Below are positions 1-7,944 of a stretch of 64,000 bases of DNA, piece after piece. This DNA is from Scatomorpha sp040765295. Lineage in GTDB: Bacteria > Bacillota > Clostridia > Oscillospirales > Oscillospiraceae. How positions within the stretch are numbered: the stretch's first letter is position 1; the number at the start of each line of letters is the position of its first letter. Made by a program: the position numbers and the translations under genes. The notes under the pieces were generated by a model. That model was not told the origin of the DNA. It saw nothing but the letters and a program-made list of their open reading frames with translations, and did not search any database. The DNA lies in contig JAXGSB010000001.1 of assembly GCA_040765295.1 (NCBI GenBank), positions 1,364,001 to 1,428,000 on the forward strand. The letters run 5' to 3'.

Positions 1-2
1 AC

Positions 3-1919
3 CTTAAGAGAAGCTTTTTAGATACAAACGGCGCAAGCAAGCAGAGTGAGGTTTTTGTAGAGGCTTTTAAAGAGCCTGAGAGCAAAGATTATGGGAACGG
101 CAGATTCTCCGCTATTTTTGAGAATAAGCTCTCAGACTTAAACTCATGCTCTAAGAAAGGACTTGTTTCGCGCTTCGACAGCAGCATAGGCGCCGCCAGC
201 GTTCTTGTCCCCTTCGGCGGAAAAAATCAAAGTTCTCCCGCCGACTGCATGATAGCAAAGCTCCCTGTTTTCGGAGAAACGCGCACATGTTCGGGTATGG
301 CCTACGGCTTCGACCCCTATCTTTCGGAGCAAAATCCCTATTTAGGAGCCTATACTGCCGTTGCTGTGAGCGTTGCTAAACTTGTGGCTGCAGGCTTTGA
401 GCGTAAGAACATATATTTGAGTTTTCAGGAATATTTTGAAAAACTTGGAAATGAGCCCTCCCGTTGGGGCAAGCCTTTTTCGGCGCTTTTGGGAGCGCTC
501 TCGGCTCAGCTCGGCTTATCTGTGGCCGCTATCGGCGGCAAAGACAGCATGTCGGGAAGCTTTGAAGACCTGGATGTCCCCCCCACGCTCATCTCATTTG
601 CGGTATCGCACGGAGATGTAAAAAACATAATAAGCCCCGAGTTTAAGCGCGCAGGCTCTAAGGTTTATCTTCTTAAAGCTCCCGTCCGCGATAAAGAAAA
701 CCTCATCGCCTGCCTTGACAGGCTGGAGAAGCTGATTTCGGAAAAACTTATAATATCTGCCCTCACTGTATCGAATTCTCTTGCAGAAGCTGTTTTTAAA
801 GCCGGGGTCGGAAACTCTCTTGGTTTTACTTTCTCGGAAAGGTTCTCGCAAACAGAGCTTTTTAGTAAAAACTACATCTCCTTTATATTGGAAGCCAATG
901 ACGAGCTTAGTGAAGACGATTCTCTTATATTCTTAGGCACGACACAAAAAGAGTTTTTCTTTAAATACAGAGATGAAAAAGCTGACGGCAAAAAGCTGGA
1001 AAAAGCTTGGGAAAACACCTTATCCTCTGTTTATCCCACCGAGATTGAGGGCAGGCTGACTAAAAAGCAGGCGCCCTTCAGATATGCCGAAAAACTGCGT
1101 TTCCCCAAAATCGGCATAGCAAGACCTGCCGCCGTAATTCCCATCTTCCCCGGCACAAACTGCGAATACGACACGGCGGAGGCTCTGCGCAGAGCAGGCG
1201 GAGTACCCATGTTTGCGCACGTGAGAAATCTGAATTCAAAAACGATTTCGGAGGGTGTTAAAGAGCTCAAAAAAAACCTGGATTCGGCTCAGATGCTCAT
1301 AATCCCGGGGGGCTTTTCAGGCGGCGACGAGCCCGACGGCTCGGGCAAATTTATAAATTCATTTTTCAGAAATCCCGAGCTCAGCGATGCCGTCCATGCA
1401 CTTTTGGAAAGGGACGGACTTATTCTCGGAATCTGTACCGGTTTTCAGGCCCTTTTGAGACTGGGGCTTTTGCCTTTCGGCAAAATCTGCAGCATAACGG
1501 CCGACTCGGCCACTTTGAGCTTTAATGAAATCGGCAGGCACCAGAGCGGACTTTTTAAAACGATTATATCCTCCAAAATCAGCCCCTGGCTCTCGAAAAC
1601 CGAGCTTGGCGAGGTGTTTACGATACCAGCTTCGCACGGGGAGGGCAGATTCTGCTGCAATCCGGAGCTGCTGAACACGCTTATTGAAAACGGCCAGATT
1701 GCCTCCCAGTATGTCGATGACGACGGCCTTGTGAGCTCGGATATACGCCACTGCCCGAGCGGCTCTGTTTTCGGTATTGAGGCGATAAGCTCTCCCGACG
1801 GCAGGATTTTGGGCAAGATGGGACACTCGGAAAGAAGCGGCAAAAATCTCTATATAAATGTGCCGGGCAGCAAATATCAGCCTCTCTTTGAGGGCGGTGT
1901 GGACTATTTCAGGCTCTGA
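3..1919 (+). CDS. purL: Phosphoribosylformylglycinamidine synthase, single-chain PurL (5' end outside window)
   Basis: Catalyses the ATP- and glutamine-dependent conversion of FGAR to FGAM in purine synthesis, in the cytoplasm. The frame is open from base 3, so only the C-terminal 638 residues are present. Visible are the AIRS-like region with GGKDSMSG and, from about residue 375 of the visible part, a fused class-I glutaminase domain: PIFPGTNCEYDTAEA, GGFSGGDEPDGSG, the nucleophile cysteine in LGICTGFQALL and the histidine in PASHGEGRF. This is the large one-chain form, not the split PurS/PurL/PurQ of Bacillus. It ends directly against the convergent csaA stop. Identification is firm; upstream partners cannot be seen. 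Confidence 0.96.
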   Translation, partial: LKRSFLDTNGASKQSEVFVEAFKEPESKDYGNGRFSAIFENKLSDLNSCSKKGLVSRFDSSIGAASVLVPFGGKNQSSPADCMIAKLPVFGETRTCSGMAYGFDPYLSEQNPYLGAYTAVAVSVAKLVAAGFERKNIYLSFQEYFEKLGNEPSRWGKPFSALLGALSAQLGLSVAAIGGKDSMSGSFEDLDVPPTLISFAVSHGDVKNIISPEFKRAGSKVYLLKAPVRDKENLIACLDRLEKLISEKLIISALTVSNSLAEAVFKAGVGNSLGFTFSERFSQTELFSKNYISFILEANDELSEDDSLIFLGTTQKEFFFKYRDEKADGKKLEKAWENTLSSVYPTEIEGRLTKKQAPFRYAEKLRFPKIGIARPAAVIPIFPGTNCEYDTAEALRRAGGVPMFAHVRNLNSKTISEGVKELKKNLDSAQMLIIPGGFSGGDEPDGSGKFINSFFRNPELSDAVHALLERDGLILGICTGFQALLRLGLLPFGKICSITADSATLSFNEIGRHQSGLFKTIISSKISPWLSKTELGEVFTIPASHGEGRFCCNPELLNTLIENGQIASQYVDDDGLVSSDIRHCPSGSVFGIEAISSPDGRILGKMGHSERSGKNLYINVPGSKYQPLFEGGVDYFRL

Positions 1920-2249
1920 TCAGCCCAGTTTGTCGCCGTTGCAGACTTTTTTATCGGGTGTAATAAGCACAACTCCGCCTTCGCTGTAGGTGCCGAGAAC
2001 CAAGACCTCCGACATAAAGTCGGCTATCTGCCTTGGCGGGAAATTTACCACGGCTAAAACCTGCATATCTATTAAATCCTCCGGCTCATATCTCTCCGTG
2101 ATTTGAGCCGAGGATTTTTTTATCCCCAAACCTCCGAAATCAACTTCTAGCTTGTAGGCAGGTTTTTTGGCCTTTTTAAAATCCTCCGCTTTTATTATCG
2201 TGCCGACTCTTATATCGAGTTTTTGAAAATCTTCGAAGCTTACAAACAT
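1920..2249 (-). CDS. csaA: CsaA-type tRNA-binding domain protein
   Basis: A 109-residue OB-fold protein of the EMAP/CsaA family, which binds tRNA and has been described as a chaperone-like export factor in Bacillus. The sequence shows the family signature: LDIRVGTI near the N-terminus, KPAYKLEVDFG, SSAQIT, NFPPRQI and VLGTYSEGGVVLITPD, and the full length matches stand-alone CsaA rather than the C-terminus of a methionyl-tRNA synthetase. It is convergent with purL, the two stop codons being adjacent, and is probably monocistronic. The exact cellular role is not shown by the sequence. Confidence 0.9.
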   Translation of the reverse strand: MFVSFEDFQKLDIRVGTIIKAEDFKKAKKPAYKLEVDFGGLGIKKSSAQITERYEPEDLIDMQVLAVVNFPPRQIADFMSEVLVLGTYSEGGVVLITPDKKVCNGDKLG

Positions 2250-2345
2250 GTGAACTCTTTCCTTTGGCTTATATTTACCTCGGATTATAGGCTGTCTTTA
2301 AAGATATAACAAGACTTTTTAAAATCCTCTTTAAATAATAGTTTT

Positions 2346-2428
2346 GGAGCTGCAACAAAAAGCAACTTCGTCGCAGCTCCATTGATTTAATTTTACGGGG
2401 ACTTAATAGCTATGATATTTTGTTGCAT
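2346..2428 (+). repeat. Intergenic hairpin repeat, copy A
   Basis: A GGAGCTGC/GCAGCTCC stem (2346-2353 with 2373-2380) followed by about 45 bases resembling the sequence after the stem at 5300-5376. The copies are direct repeats on either side of the MalT-like gene. This copy could also end transcription of that gene, although no clear T-run is seen. Confidence 0.55.
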
Positions 2429-2476
2429 CGTTGTCCCTATTTCTCTTGAAGAGACAGAGTACAAGACTTGCGCTCA

Positions 2477-4984
2477 TTAACCTTTAAACACTTTTTCGAG
2501 CTGCAACCTTTTATTCTTCCCTGTACCTGTAATTCCCATCTTATCATAAATGCGCGAAAGGTGATTTCGAACGGTTCCCTCGGAGAGATAAAGTTTTCTT
2601 GCGATCTCTGCCGAAGTCATTCGACCGGCGGCAAGCTTTGCGATCTCGAGTTCTCTTTCAGAAAGCCTGTAATCCAGGTGTCCATCAAAATGTTCAATGA
2701 TAATTTTCTCCCTAGCTGCCTGCACAAGATCTGCAAGCACTAATATTTTATCTATAATTTCCGTGTATTCGTTTACTTTTTTCAGTTCAAGAAGCTGTTT
2801 TGAGATGCAGTCTTTATTTTCGGCAAAGGGCATAAGAATTCTGTCGGGCATTGCAAGACTTAGAGCGGTTTTAAGCTCGTCAAGCGAGTCCTCGGCTTTG
2901 CCTATTTTTTCGAAGGCGGCGGCAAGCTGAATATGCAGCCATATGCTGCACAGAATATTGCTGAAAATCCCGTATAAGAACTCACACTCTTCCTTTCGTG
3001 CAATAAGCGATGTGTAATCGCCTTTGGCCAAAAGCAGCTGATTGAAGTATGTGTGAAACATGGGCATGGCCGGAAACAACACGGGCATCTCGGAGAGGTC
3101 GCCTTCCGCCATCCACTCGGGCGCGTCCTGCGGACGATTAAGCGATGAAGCGATAAACATCTGGCAAATATCCAAGGTGTTCAGCAACGCATACTGCTTT
3201 TCCTTACGGAGAAGTTTTCCTAAGTTCTGTATACTCTCTCTGACTTTGCCGTAGTTTCCGTTTAAGAGCTCCAAACGCATATTCAAAAATTCACTTGCCA
3301 CCATAACACTGAACTGATTTTTTCTTTTTGCTGCCGACATAGCCATCTTGTTTGAAACATCGGCATCGATAAACTCTCCTCGCTCATAGTGGAGCTCTGC
3401 TTCAAAGCCATGCTCCGCACCGTTGCCGTGTCCTTCTGTAACTTGATAATAGTACGGCATGCATTCTTTCATCTCTTCATTCTCGGTATCTGCAAAACCG
3501 GCAGCTCTGTGGTACAGCATCAAAATAGATGGGGACCCAAATGTCCACAAGTCCCTGGGGTTTACACTGTATGTAGGTCGCCCCAGCAGAGCACAGGCCC
3601 GTCTGTGGTATGCGCTCATCGCGGATATGTCGTTGAAAGCGGTAAAACTCTCGGAAATCTCCGCATCGCCCAGAAGATTGTTTTTTGCCTCTTCGGAAAG
3701 CGCCTCATTTATTTCCAGAGATTTAAGGAGAAGAGATTTCAGACGATACAGGCCTTCAATTCGATTGAAAGTGAACATCGCCAGCATACCTACCGTTAAA
3801 GCGTTTGGATGCTGCAAAAGTATTTCTTCCGGGCAAAGCTCTATCCACGAAAAAAATTCGTTCGCATGTTCAGCATTCAAGCTCTCTATTCTATCTTTTT
3901 CGATGCAGGATAAAAACTTTTCGTAGTTCTCCGACTTCACATAAGCATAATAGGCGGGAACATAATCTTCCTGCTCCATATACCAATCTCCCAAGCGGGT
4001 ATAGATTTTTTGCTGATATTCCTTCGGTTTTTGCGAGAAACACTGCCGTGCACATTGCTGAAGCATGTGATGGTAGCGATATGTGTCATCTGTCCTTGCA
4101 ATAAAAGCGTTGTTTTTAGAAAGAGAGTTCAGCAGTTTCTCACTATTGCCGCCGAGGCCTCCGCCTTCCCAAAGATAGGAAGCCTGCTCTTTGGTAAACT
4201 CGTCGCTTAAGCCCATTAAAAATAAAAATTCTCTTTCCTCCTCGCTCAAAGGCTCCAATAAAACCTCGCCTATCAGGCTGAAAATATCTGTTGAGCCTGA
4301 TAGCCATTTTCCGGTTTTTTCGTATGATTTGAAGTTTAGGTATATCATGGAAAACCAGCCCTCGCTTGAGCGGGCCAGTTCGTCGAGTTCTTGCGCTGAT
4401 GCCTTGACTTTGCATTGTTCCGCATACTCGTAAAGCTCATTTACATTTAAACTCAAGGCGTATACGGAAATTTCACAAAGCCTGTGCCCAAGTTCCATTC
4501 TCTCCTTCTCGTTGAAAATTTGATTTCGCGATAGGAGTATGAGGTGAACATTACCCGGCATATTCTTTTCGAAAAACAGTATGAACGGCCTTATCAGCTT
4601 TGAGGGTATAAGGTGAAAATCATCTAAAATATAATAAATATGTTTTTCAATCTCTGAGAAAGCGGCAGTCAAAATTTCCAAACATATAGAAAGCGACTGG
4701 ACATTGCTCGGATAGTTAAGCGCAGTAAGTTGCTCATAAAGGTCGGGATATTCTCTGAACATCCTGCAAAAGCCTGCCCAAAAATCCGCAACGGAATCCG
4801 TCATTATCGTCTGTCTAAAAAACAGGGACATCTCGTTGCTTTTTGTTCTGCGCGTCGACCACCATTTTATGGCAGTAGTTTTTCCATATCCCATCGGAGC
4901 AATTACTGTTGTAATCGAGTGACTTTCGATTTCGGAAAGCCTGTCTTTCAGACGTGCCGTTATAAATAACTGCGAAATTTTCAT
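2477..4984 (-). CDS. MalT-like LuxR-family transcriptional regulator (STAND-type ATPase)
   Basis: An 835-residue regulator of the MalT/LAL architecture: an N-terminal P-loop ATPase (APMGYGKTT at about residues 29-37, with YYILDDFHL as Walker B-like motif), a long alpha-helical TPR-like middle, and a C-terminal LuxR helix-turn-helix (LSERELEIAKLAAGRM, then LSEGTVRNHLSRIYDKM). Such proteins bind an effector and ATP, oligomerise and activate nearby promoters. An upstream in-frame start at 5005 is possible, but the ATG at 4984 has GGGAGA at proper spacing and is preferred. No transporter or catabolic gene lies beside it, so the effector and target are unknown. Hairpin repeats flank the gene and a promoter lies at 5070-5098. 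Confidence 0.9.
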   Translation of the reverse strand: MKISQLFITARLKDRLSEIESHSITTVIAPMGYGKTTAIKWWSTRRTKSNEMSLFFRQTIMTDSVADFWAGFCRMFREYPDLYEQLTALNYPSNVQSLSICLEILTAAFSEIEKHIYYILDDFHLIPSKLIRPFILFFEKNMPGNVHLILLSRNQIFNEKERMELGHRLCEISVYALSLNVNELYEYAEQCKVKASAQELDELARSSEGWFSMIYLNFKSYEKTGKWLSGSTDIFSLIGEVLLEPLSEEEREFLFLMGLSDEFTKEQASYLWEGGGLGGNSEKLLNSLSKNNAFIARTDDTYRYHHMLQQCARQCFSQKPKEYQQKIYTRLGDWYMEQEDYVPAYYAYVKSENYEKFLSCIEKDRIESLNAEHANEFFSWIELCPEEILLQHPNALTVGMLAMFTFNRIEGLYRLKSLLLKSLEINEALSEEAKNNLLGDAEISESFTAFNDISAMSAYHRRACALLGRPTYSVNPRDLWTFGSPSILMLYHRAAGFADTENEEMKECMPYYYQVTEGHGNGAEHGFEAELHYERGEFIDADVSNKMAMSAAKRKNQFSVMVASEFLNMRLELLNGNYGKVRESIQNLGKLLRKEKQYALLNTLDICQMFIASSLNRPQDAPEWMAEGDLSEMPVLFPAMPMFHTYFNQLLLAKGDYTSLIARKEECEFLYGIFSNILCSIWLHIQLAAAFEKIGKAEDSLDELKTALSLAMPDRILMPFAENKDCISKQLLELKKVNEYTEIIDKILVLADLVQAAREKIIIEHFDGHLDYRLSERELEIAKLAAGRMTSAEIARKLYLSEGTVRNHLSRIYDKMGITGTGKNKRLQLEKVFKG

Positions 4985-5069
4985 ATATTTCTCCCTTCGC
5001 CACACATTGCGAAGTTCATTAAATTTTACTGGTCATATGTGTTTCATTTCTTTGTACTTTCCTCTTCAT

Positions 5070-5098
5070 ATTTTAAACCAAATACTGTGCTTGTGCAA
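5070..5098 (-). promoter_or_regulatory. Promoter of the MalT-like regulator
   Basis: On the minus strand TTGCAC and TAAAAT are separated by 17 bp, which fits a sigma-A promoter reading into the gene that starts at 4984. Confidence 0.5.
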
Positions 5099-5113
5099 TA
5101 ATTATCTGAGCAT

Positions 5114-5155
5114 AAATTTTCTATTTTTGTTTTGCCAATAAATAATAGAAAATTT
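5114..5155. promoter_or_regulatory. Perfect 12-bp inverted repeat upstream of the regulator promoter
   Basis: The arms AAATTTTCTATT (5114-5125) and AATAGAAAATTT (5144-5155) are exact reverse complements, 18 bp apart, just upstream of the -35 box. It may be an operator for the MalT-like protein or an AT-rich terminator; the sequence cannot decide. The rest of 5156-5299 shows nothing recognisable. Confidence 0.4.
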
Positions 5156-5299
5156 CGGTTCAATATTCAATATATAAGCAAAGACTGTCGGCGGCAGAAG
5201 CTGTGAACGGCAATTTGAATACCATCTAAATCCCCGAAGTCTATTTTGAGCCGGAAAGTCGGGTTTTTAGCTCTTGAAATCTTTAGATACGAGAGAACA

Positions 5300-5376
5300 G
5301 AGCTGCGGCAAAACTATTTTGCTGCAGCTCCTTAGATTTGATTTACCTGGGCCTTAAGAGCACCTTAATATCTTTA
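5300..5376 (+). repeat. Intergenic hairpin repeat, copy B
   Basis: GAGCTGC/GCAGCTC stem (5300-5306 with 5324-5330) followed by a tail that matches copy A at 2373-2428 in blocks (GATTT, ATTT, CTTAA, ATAT). Same orientation as copy A, in the gap between the regulator and the DUF2442-like gene. Confidence 0.5.
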
Positions 5377-5393
5377 TTTTATGGCTCGCTTTT

Positions 5394-5651
5394 TTAATAT
5401 GCTTCTCCGCGCGCCATTTCCATTATTTCTCCAGATCCGAGCTCCGCCACTGCCATTCCGTTTTTATACCAATAAACAAAGTAGCCGTCTGTATCTGCGC
5501 TTGTAAAAACCTCGGGATTGGAGAGCACGCCGAAGCGATAAGTGCTAAACTTCGGCTTCATATCCAAGCTAAACAAATTGCCGCTATCGAAACGCAGCAA
5601 TAAAACTCCGTCTTCCTGTGCTTTCACTTCTAAAATCGGAGCTCCTTCCAT
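5394..5651 (-). CDS. DUF2442-like small protein
   Basis: An 85-residue protein resembling the DUF2442 family: ILEVKAQEDGVLLLRFDSGN at the start, LDMKPKFSTYRFGVLSNPEVF in the middle and a hydrophobic YWYKNGMAVAELG end, matching the usual pattern of a beta-rich first half and a DMKP motif. Members often sit beside DUF4160 genes as possible toxin-antitoxin-like pairs, but no DUF4160 partner is visible here. A GGGGG ribosome binding site precedes the ATG. The function is unknown; the family assignment is by eye. Confidence 0.6.
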   Translation of the reverse strand: MEGAPILEVKAQEDGVLLLRFDSGNLFSLDMKPKFSTYRFGVLSNPEVFTSADTDGYFVYWYKNGMAVAELGSGEIMEMARGEAY

Positions 5652-6033
5652 TTTTACGAACCCCCTGCAAAAAAGAAGATTTCATCCAATTAATATTATT
5701 TTAGCTTAGAAAAATCTTTTTGAAGTGTGAGCATATGTCACTATTTATTATTTTTTTGTAAATTTTGAAATATTATCTAGTTTAATCAACCATCACGAAG
5801 CTCTTCCCTCTCTAGGCAATACTGAAATCCGAAAATCAAAAACTCGATAAATTTTTAAGCCGAGTTGAGTCTTTTTGCAGCTTTTTGCTTATTTTAGAAT
5901 CTCCTAAAAACCTTGTCAATAACGTTTCAAGGTGTGTAAAAAAGACAACTTAGGATTTTATTCGTCTTGTCGTCAATTAAACTTTGCTATGGACTGAATA
6001 GTTGATACTGAAAATGCGAGTATAAGGGCAAAA
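5652..6033. other. Intergenic region without recognisable gene
   Basis: AT-rich, many stops in all frames, no long ORF. It may carry decayed sequence, but nothing in it could be identified. Confidence 0.5.
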
Positions 6034-6075
6034 GATGCTCCCCGCTGCCATTACAACGGCAAGGAGCATCTTTTT
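6034..6075 (-). terminator. Terminator after the trpB unit
   Basis: GATGCTCC (6034-6041) pairs with GGAGCATC (6063-6070), with an inner GCC/GGC extension, and has T-rich sequence on either exit. It can therefore end the trpB transcript and may work in both directions. Confidence 0.7.
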
Positions 6076-6080
6076 ATCCT

Positions 6081-6149
6081 TTAATTCAGAGGGTTTCCGG
6101 AATTGAGGGCAATAAGTTTACCATTTTTGAATTTATCAGAAACCGTCAT
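6081..6149 (-). pseudogene. Possible trpA 5' stub (22 codons) downstream of trpB
   Basis: Forty bases after the trpB stop there is an AAGGA site and an ATG opening a 22-codon frame, then TAA and the terminator. The peptide MTVSDKFKNGKLIALNSG resembles the start of clostridial TrpA (FKNGKAFIAFVTGGDP type), so this may be what is left of trpA after a deletion. The match is short and could be chance; it could also be a real small peptide. If right, the strain has lost indole production from indole-glycerol phosphate. Confidence 0.4.
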
Positions 6150-6186
6150 GGAAATCCTTGCCAAAATTTTCTGCCTTTGCGGCAAT

Positions 6187-7407
6187 TCATCTGATCCCAT
6201 ACTTTTCGATAACATAGTCCAAATCCTTATCGCCTCTGCCCGAAAGGTTTATAAGGATGGACCCTTTGCCCATCGTCTTGGCAAGTTTCATAGCGTATGC
6301 AACGGCATGCGAACTTTCGAGCGCCGGAATGATGCCTTCCATTCTGGACAGTTCAAAGAAAGCGTTGATTGCCTCATCGTCTCCAACCACATCATATTTC
6401 ACTCTGCCAAGGTCGCGCAGGAATGCGTGTTCAGGTCCGCTGGACGGGTAATCCAGTCCGGATGCCACCGAATAAACAGGTGCGGGCTCACCGTTATCGT
6501 CCTTGAGCATAATGCTGTTGAAGCCGTGCATAATGCCTTCTTCGCCATATGTCAGGCTTGCTGCGTGATCTCCCATCTTATTACCTCTGCCGAGAGGCTC
6601 GACACCGTAAATGTCAACAGGATCATTCAGAAAGCCGGAGAACAGGCCCATTGCATTGGAACCGCCTCCGACACAGGCGACAAGCGCATCGGGAAGTTCT
6701 CCCGTCATGCCGACATACTGCTCACGCGCTTCAAAGCCGACAACAGCCTGGAAATCCCGCACCAACAGCGGGAAAGGATGAGGACCCATGACAGAACCGA
6801 TACAGTAAATGGCCTCTTTGTACTCGTTGCTGTATGCCGCAAAAGCCGCATCAACGGCCTCTTTCAGCGTTGCAAGACCGTCGGTTACCTCGATTACTCT
6901 TGCACCGAGAATTTTCATCCTTGCAACGTTGGGAGCCTGCTTCTTAATGTCAACCGCACCCATATAAATGTCGCACTCCAGACCAAAGTAGGCGGCAGCA
7001 GTGGCGAGGGCAACACCGTGCTGTCCTGCGCCGGTTTCCGCTATAACCTTCTTCTTGCCCATATACTTGGCAAGCAACGCTTCACCCATGCAGTGATTAA
7101 GCTTGTGCGCACCGGTATGGTTGAGATCTTCACGCTTTACATAGAGCTGCACGCCTGTCCCGATTTTATCCGAAAGTCTTTCAAGGTGGGAAATTGGTGT
7201 TGGTCTCCCCTGAAATTCCTCACGAATTCTGCGAAGTTCGTTTATGAATTTTCTGGATTTGCATATCGTATGATAAGCCTCGGCGATTTCTTTCATAGCA
7301 AGCTGCAGTTCAGGCGGAACATATGAGCCGCCATATTTGCCGAAATAGCCGTTTGCATCGGGATAGTTTTTGAAGTAGGTGCTGAATTCAATATCGCTAA
7401 ATTTCAT
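6187..7407 (-). CDS. trpB: Tryptophan synthase beta chain
   Basis: PLP enzyme that joins indole and serine to give tryptophan; normally works with TrpA. 406 residues, full length for TrpB1, with the PLP lysine in HTGAHKLNH (about residue 102), the catalytic-region AETGAGQHGVA, the phosphate-binding GGGSNA and C-terminal NLSGRGDKD. The ATG at 7407 is chosen because GGAGG sits 8 bases upstream; a start five codons earlier would overlap that site. It is preceded by a tryptophan T-box and promoter and followed by a possible trpA stub. No other trp gene lies nearby, so the gene probably serves indole salvage; that is inference. Confidence 0.97.
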   Translation of the reverse strand: MKFSDIEFSTYFKNYPDANGYFGKYGGSYVPPELQLAMKEIAEAYHTICKSRKFINELRRIREEFQGRPTPISHLERLSDKIGTGVQLYVKREDLNHTGAHKLNHCMGEALLAKYMGKKKVIAETGAGQHGVALATAAAYFGLECDIYMGAVDIKKQAPNVARMKILGARVIEVTDGLATLKEAVDAAFAAYSNEYKEAIYCIGSVMGPHPFPLLVRDFQAVVGFEAREQYVGMTGELPDALVACVGGGSNAMGLFSGFLNDPVDIYGVEPLGRGNKMGDHAASLTYGEEGIMHGFNSIMLKDDNGEPAPVYSVASGLDYPSSGPEHAFLRDLGRVKYDVVGDDEAINAFFELSRMEGIIPALESSHAVAYAMKLAKTMGKGSILINLSGRGDKDLDYVIEKYGIR

Positions 7408-7551
7408 TGTAATTTCCTCCAATATAATAAGTTTGGGTTGGTTTTATTTGGCATCAGATACTTAATAAAATTGTTATTTCGGCGCGAAGCGCCACCATCG
7501 TTTTGTTAACATCAATACACTAAGCTCCTTAAAACATTGTAGCTTATCTAA

Positions 7552-7860
7552 AAATAGAAAAGCCCTTGACAGAGATATACTCTATCAAGGACGAATAGAT
7601 TCTAATTCAGTAAAACACTACCCGCGGTGCCACCTTGATTCACAGCATGAACTGTGCCCTTAGCAGGATACCGACATATCCTCGGCAACTGACGTATGCC
7701 AACACGTTGCAGAATACTCTGGGATATACCCATTTGACTGCACCCTCAGCGGTCCATTTGACAAGTTGTTTCTTACCTGACTCTCAGCAGCACAGGCTCT
7801 CTGTAAAGGCATAATTGCCGTTATCTCCGCCTCAACGGTTTTGTATATTAAATTTGTATT
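7552..7860 (-). promoter_or_regulatory. Tryptophan-specific T-box leader of trpB
   Basis: The minus-strand leader holds the T-box core AAGGTGGCACCGCGGG (7621-7636), a stem I region, and a specifier TGG (7754-7756) followed by ACCGCTGAGGG as in other T-boxes. A terminator hairpin follows (CCTTGATAGAG...CTGTCAAGG, 7564-7590) with a T-rich run. Uncharged tRNA-Trp should pair with the specifier and the T-box, disrupt the terminator and let trpB be transcribed. Confidence 0.93.
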
Positions 7861-7862
7861 TA

Positions 7863-7891
7863 AGTGTAGCACTGAGTTTTGCGCTTGTCAA
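7863..7891 (-). promoter_or_regulatory. Promoter of the T-box-trpB unit
   Basis: TTGACA (7886-7891) and TACACT (7863-7868) on the minus strand with 17-bp spacing, a few bases ahead of the T-box. The IS30 element ends about 50 bp further upstream. Confidence 0.8.
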
Positions 7892-7944
7892 TAAATTTCT
7901 GTAAAGTAATACAATTTCTTCAATTGCAAGTTAAACTGAAATCG

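Noticed and set aside
1359..1843. Two frames opposite purL
   Set aside because: Antisense shadows of the glutaminase domain of PurL.
6103..7326. A 407-codon frame on the plus strand opposite trpB
   Set aside because: It is exactly antisense to a well-supported trpB, with no family resemblance; its length comes from trpB codon use.
7660..7872. A 70-codon minus-strand frame upstream of trpB
   Set aside because: The bases are explained by the T-box leader, including specifier and T-box core; the peptide resembles nothing and lacks a good start site.
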